This document shows positions 13,664 through 16,461 of a stretch of DNA of 16,461 nucleotides, piece after piece. Source of the stretch: CBDUQP01 sp965369385 (GTDB taxonomy: Bacteria > Planctomycetota > Phycisphaerae > SM23-33); the NCBI GenBank assembly GCA_965369385.1, contig CBDUQP010000083.1:1-16461 (forward strand), written 5' to 3'. Both the position numbers and the translations under genes were made by a program. Numbering within the stretch: position 1 is the first letter of the stretch; every line of letters begins with the position of its first letter. The notes under the pieces are model-generated. The model was not told the origin of the DNA and searched no databases. It worked only from the letters and a program-made list of their open reading frames with translations.

Positions 13664-15151
13664 CTAGAACAAGAGCAGATCGTTTATGTCGGTGGTGCCT
13701 GCGGCTTGGTAAAGGACATTCAGGTGGCGAGAGAACAGGCCCGCTTCCCACAGTGCGTGGCCGTCCGAACCGAGCGATATCTTCACGCCGCGCTCGATGC
13801 ACTCGGCGAAAAATGCCGGGCCCGGTGAGTTGGTGTGGAAATTGATCTCTGCTGCGGTGTTGGTGTCAGCCAGCATCTGGGCGAGCGTTGCATACAACTC
13901 GGACGGCGTGCGTTGTTTCTTGCGAACGAAAAATCGCCAGGGATGTGCCAATATGTCCACATCGCAGGCGAGGACCATCTCGGTGCTCTTCATGAACGCG
14001 GCGATGGTCTCGGCATCGGTTCGGTCGGTTTTGCCGTCAACCAGCCAGTGTACCGCGCCTACTATCAGGTCTATCCACTCGCGATCCTCGTCCAGCAGCG
14101 TCATCGAACCATCGACAGCCACTTCCACTTCCATGCCGATACGCACAAAATCACTCCGCATGGGCTCCATTTTGCGGCGGAACTCGGCCATTCGGGAATC
14201 GGGATTGTCCCGGAGGCATCCTGGTTTGAATACGTGATTCGCAGCCCAGAAATCCTGGCTGGATAAATACAGTTGCCCGGAGTGCTCTACGATGCATATG
14301 CCCGACAGGCCCAACGCCCGGGCCCGCATGGTGGCTCCTTCGGCGAAGGTATCTGATGCGCAGTAGGCGAATTCACTGTGGGCGTGCGTATCTACAACTC
14401 TTGTGTTTCCAGGCACATGTAGCACTCGCCGCTCGGTTGACACTTCTGTGCCTCGCAGAGTGACAACGCCATAGCAGAAGGGCGGGTCGGTGAGCGATTC
14501 GATTGTCAGATACTGCACGCCGTTGGTGGTGTGCAGGTCCTGTCCCAGATGAAAGTGCCCACTGATTGAGAGCATTACGCCGGCGCGTCGATAATCTTCC
14601 ATTATCGCATCGCGATTGGTATGCATGAACGGGTAGTCATACTTTGTGATCGCGGGATCTATGGGATTGTGCTGCAGGGCGATTATCGGCCCGCCGTCCT
14701 GGCTTGCGATTGTTTGCAGGAGGTCGCGATCGGCTTGTGTGCGTGTGCAGAAATCGCCTTCTGCGTAGGGATCGGCGAATACCACGAACCTGTATCCGCC
14801 AATCTCATGCAGGCCTGCGGAAGAGTCGAATATATCAAACAGGCGGCCCGCATCGCCGTCATGGTTGCCGGGCACCACGAGTATGGGCACCTTCAGATCG
14901 CCGAGGGCTTCTTCGATCTGGGCGCGTATTTCGGCGAGTTCCTGCTTGGCGATGTCGCGAGTTCCATTGTTTAAGAGGTCTCCCAGTAAGAAGATAGCGT
15001 CGAAACCACCTTTGGCTTTGGCATCTTCAATGGCTTTTCTAACAATTTCGCAGCCGAGATCCGTACGCCTTAATGTTACTGCCGGGTCGTATACGGACCC
15101 CGCTTGGTGGTGGCAGTCGGTTAATACCAGTATTCTCAATTCGTCTGACAC
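13664..15151 (-). CDS. Fusion of calcineurin-like metallophosphoesterase and PHP-domain phosphoesterase
   Basis: 495 residues from the GTG at 15151, chosen because AAAGGA lies about 10 bases upstream and the first domain begins at once; the open frame extends to a TTG at 15226. The N-terminal metallophosphoesterase (about 5-230) shows Asp12-x-His14 (TDCH), Gly57-Asp58 (LGDLLNNG), GNHD (95-98), His161 (LQHNP) and GHFH (198-201): a full two-metal site. The C-terminal PHP domain (about 252-490) shows His256-x-His258 (DTHAH), Glu289-His290 (IVEH), Glu341 (GMEVEV), His368 (GAVHW), His403 (LAHPW) and Asp463-x-His465 (SDGH), resembling histidinol-phosphatase-type PHP enzymes. No signal peptide, so cytoplasmic. 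Both sites appear intact, so it may be bifunctional on a phospho-ester, nucleotide or nucleic-acid substrate; that is inference. Its neighbours do not indicate the substrate. Confidence 0.9.
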   Translation of the reverse strand: MSDELRILVLTDCHHQAGSVYDPAVTLRRTDLGCEIVRKAIEDAKAKGGFDAIFLLGDLLNNGTRDIAKQELAEIRAQIEEALGDLKVPILVVPGNHDGDAGRLFDIFDSSAGLHEIGGYRFVVFADPYAEGDFCTRTQADRDLLQTIASQDGGPIIALQHNPIDPAITKYDYPFMHTNRDAIMEDYRRAGVMLSISGHFHLGQDLHTTNGVQYLTIESLTDPPFCYGVVTLRGTEVSTERRVLHVPGNTRVVDTHAHSEFAYCASDTFAEGATMRARALGLSGICIVEHSGQLYLSSQDFWAANHVFKPGCLRDNPDSRMAEFRRKMEPMRSDFVRIGMEVEVAVDGSMTLLDEDREWIDLIVGAVHWLVDGKTDRTDAETIAAFMKSTEMVLACDVDILAHPWRFFVRKKQRTPSELYATLAQMLADTNTAAEINFHTNSPGPAFFAECIERGVKISLGSDGHALWEAGLFSRHLNVLYQAAGTTDINDLLLF

Positions 15152-15311
15152 GTCTGGGCCATCCTTTCTAACAGGAGTCGCCATTTTGGCAAACATGGTG
15201 GTCCATGGCAAACCCAAGTTTTGCAAATCCTCACATTAACGGATAGATATATCGCAAAACACTTCTTCGGTTCAGGCCGATGGGCGTCGGGTGCTTTGAG
15301 CTAAAGTTATG

Positions 15312-15340
15312 TTGCCAGTATGGCGATTGGAAACTATGAT
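15312..15340 (+). promoter_or_regulatory. Near-consensus sigma70 promoter of ilvE
   Basis: TTGCCA (15312-15317, 5 of 6), exactly 17 bases, then TATGAT (15335-15340, 5 of 6). Transcription would begin near 15347, leaving a leader of about 130 nt before the ilvE ATG. This is the strongest promoter match in the window. Confidence 0.7.
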
Positions 15341-15346
15341 ACGGAA

Positions 15347-15478
15347 CCGTAAGTCCCGGTTAATCCGGCACGGATAGAGCGATGGGCGGCAAATTGTCAG
15401 CAGTGTTAGGTAAGCAAGAACTTACGCACATCTGAATCCGTCAGTGTCGCCGGGCTGAAACACTAGAGGAGCGGTCAT
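15347..15478 (+). promoter_or_regulatory. Structured 5' leader of ilvE with competing pairings
   Basis: Elements seen: ACGGAT (15370-15375) can pair with ATCCGT (15436-15441), enclosing a hairpin GTAAG/CTTAC (15410-15414 with 15421-15425). CAGTGT occurs twice (15401-15406 and 15442-15447). ACACT next to the ribosome binding site (15460-15464) can pair with AGTGT of either copy, 6 bp with the first (15402-15407, using 15459-15464) and 5 bp with the second. The Shine-Dalgarno AGAGGAG (15465-15471) follows immediately. This could allow a switch controlling translation of the branched-chain aminotransferase. I do not recognise a known riboswitch or T-box. Confidence 0.4.
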
Positions 15479-16330
15479 ATGAAGGTCTGGCTGGATGGCG
15501 AACTTGTCGAGAAGGAAGACGCGAAAATCAGCGTCTATGATCATGGCGTTCTCTATGGCGATGGCGTATTTGAAGGCATTCGCATATACAACGGTAAGAT
15601 TTTCCAGTGCGACGCACACGTGGAGCGGTTGTTTGAGTCTGCCCGTCGCATTCGCCTGGTAATTCCGCAGACGAAGCAGGAAATAGTCGATGCGATGTAT
15701 GCCACGCTCAAGGCTAATGATCGCACGGATGGATATATTCGTTTATTAGTTACCCGTGGTGTTGGGCTTTTGGGGTTGAATCCGTTCAACTGCATGACTC
15801 CCAGTGTTATTGTCATTTCTGATGATATCGCACTATATCCGCCGGAAATGTACGAGCACGGTATGGCGGTTATCATCGCCAAGACTGTTCGATGCTCGGC
15901 GAACATGCTTGATCCAGAGGTCAAGAGCCTTAACTACCTCAACAATATTCGTGGAAAAATAGAAGCGCTCGATGCGGGCGTTGGCGAAGCGATAATGTTG
16001 AATAGTGATGGCAATGTTACCGAAGGTACAGGCGACAACATCTTTATCGTGGAAGATGGCAAGGTGGTAACGCCGGCGTTGTCGATGGGCATTCTCAACG
16101 GAATTACTCGCCGAGTTGTGATAGAGCTTGCCCGCAAGATGGGCCTTGAGGTGTCGGAAGAGATTATCACGCCTCAGCGCCTGTGCGTTGCAGATGAGTG
16201 CTTCCTTACCGGATCGGCCGCCGAGGTAATTGCGGTAACGAAAATCGACTCGGCCAGCATAGGTAGCGGAATCGCCGGCGAGATTACCAGAAAACTGCTG
16301 GCTGCTTTCCGAGAACTCACCGGATCGTAG
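15479..16330 (+). CDS. ilvE: Branched-chain amino acid aminotransferase (class IV PLP)
   Basis: 283 residues, normal for class IV aminotransferases. It transfers the amino group between glutamate and the keto acids of Leu, Ile and Val, using PLP, in the cytoplasm. Visible features: VYDHGVLYGDGVFEGIRIY (residues 19-37), the catalytic Lys149 in EVKSLNYLNN, Glu182 in TEGTGDNIF (181-189), and the PLP-phosphate loop GILNGITR (204-211). The N-terminal motif favours branched-chain over D-amino-acid or aminodeoxychorismate-lyase specificity, though class IV members are hard to separate by sequence. AGAGGAG lies 7 bases before the ATG. It has its own promoter, leader and terminator, so it is a single-gene transcript. 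No ilvBHCD gene is adjacent; leuD lies about 10 kb away on the opposite strand. Confidence 0.93.
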   Translation: MKVWLDGELVEKEDAKISVYDHGVLYGDGVFEGIRIYNGKIFQCDAHVERLFESARRIRLVIPQTKQEIVDAMYATLKANDRTDGYIRLLVTRGVGLLGLNPFNCMTPSVIVISDDIALYPPEMYEHGMAVIIAKTVRCSANMLDPEVKSLNYLNNIRGKIEALDAGVGEAIMLNSDGNVTEGTGDNIFIVEDGKVVTPALSMGILNGITRRVVIELARKMGLEVSEEIITPQRLCVADECFLTGSAAEVIAVTKIDSASIGSGIAGEITRKLLAAFRELTGS

Positions 16331-16360
16331 TCGTTCAAAGATATGCAACAATAAATCATG

Positions 16361-16393
16361 ACGCCCGGGCTTCTGGCTTGGGCGTTCTTTTTT
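16361..16393 (+). terminator. Intrinsic terminator of ilvE
   Basis: ACGCCCGGGC (16361-16370) pairs with GCTTGGGCGT (16376-16385): 10 bp with two G-T wobbles and a 5-nt loop. The tract TTCTTTTTT (16385-16393) follows directly. It lies 30 bases past the ilvE stop. This is the clearest intrinsic terminator in the window. The remaining 68 bases show nothing I can name. Confidence 0.85.
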
Positions 16394-16461
16394 GGTAACT
16401 GTTCTGCCATTTGCAAGACAGTGGCCGGCAAGAGACAAGCCGCAGTGGCACGTGGTGTGCG

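Noticed and set aside
1..16461. tRNA, rRNA, CRISPR, insertion-sequence or phage features
   Set aside because: Intergenic gaps were read for T-arm signatures, repeat-spacer patterns, transposase motifs and terminal inverted repeats; none was found.

Overview
The window reads as a chromosomal segment of a Gram-negative, planctomycete-like bacterium, most likely of the Phycisphaerae or a related PVC lineage. This is inferred from gene content: a von Willebrand/amidotransferase-like membrane protein, a DUF2752 protein, lipoproteins with SPII signals, a type 2 orotidine decarboxylase, and hypothetical proteins of a type I associate with Planctomycetes and Lentisphaerae. GC content looks moderate. 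I see no rRNA, tRNA, CRISPR array, insertion sequence or phage gene. Gene density, scattered biosynthetic genes and lone promoters look like ordinary chromosome.

Layout. Bases 1-914 hold the 3' part of a sugar-phosphate isomerase/epimerase, followed by an 18-base perfect palindrome and a hairpin terminator. Bases 1193-2358 are accessory in character: a decayed gene 3' end, a probably shortened hypothetical gene with an internal repeat, and a 58-residue Asp-rich lipoprotein behind a perfect TATAAT box. A hypothetical gene (2523-3263, minus) is divergent from tyrA (plus). tyrA converges on a two-gene minus-strand unit, leuD then a DUF167 gene. pyrF (plus) follows, then about 300 gene-free bases and a tiny predicted membrane protein. 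From 6820 to 15151 everything lies on the minus strand. In transcription order this is a metallophosphoesterase-PHP fusion, the VWA/amidotransferase-like membrane protein, a DUF2752 protein, two tandem paralogous lipoproteins with overlapping stop and start codons, an Nfu-type Fe-S protein, trpG/pabA and a HAD hydrolase. At the right end ilvE (plus) has a near-consensus promoter, a leader of about 130 nt that can form competing pairings, and a strong intrinsic terminator.

How the genes fit together. tyrA, leuD, trpG, pyrF and ilvE serve amino-acid and pyrimidine synthesis, but none sits with its usual partners (no leuC, trpE or ilv genes here). The biosynthetic genes are therefore dispersed. 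The VWA protein, DUF2752 protein and twin lipoproteins form a co-directional cell-envelope block.

Most worth a second look: the metallophosphoesterase-PHP fusion with both metal-ligand sets intact; the twin lipoproteins; the ~44-base direct repeats flanking the gap upstream of them; the ilvE leader; and two small ORFs (2182-2358 and 6715-6813).
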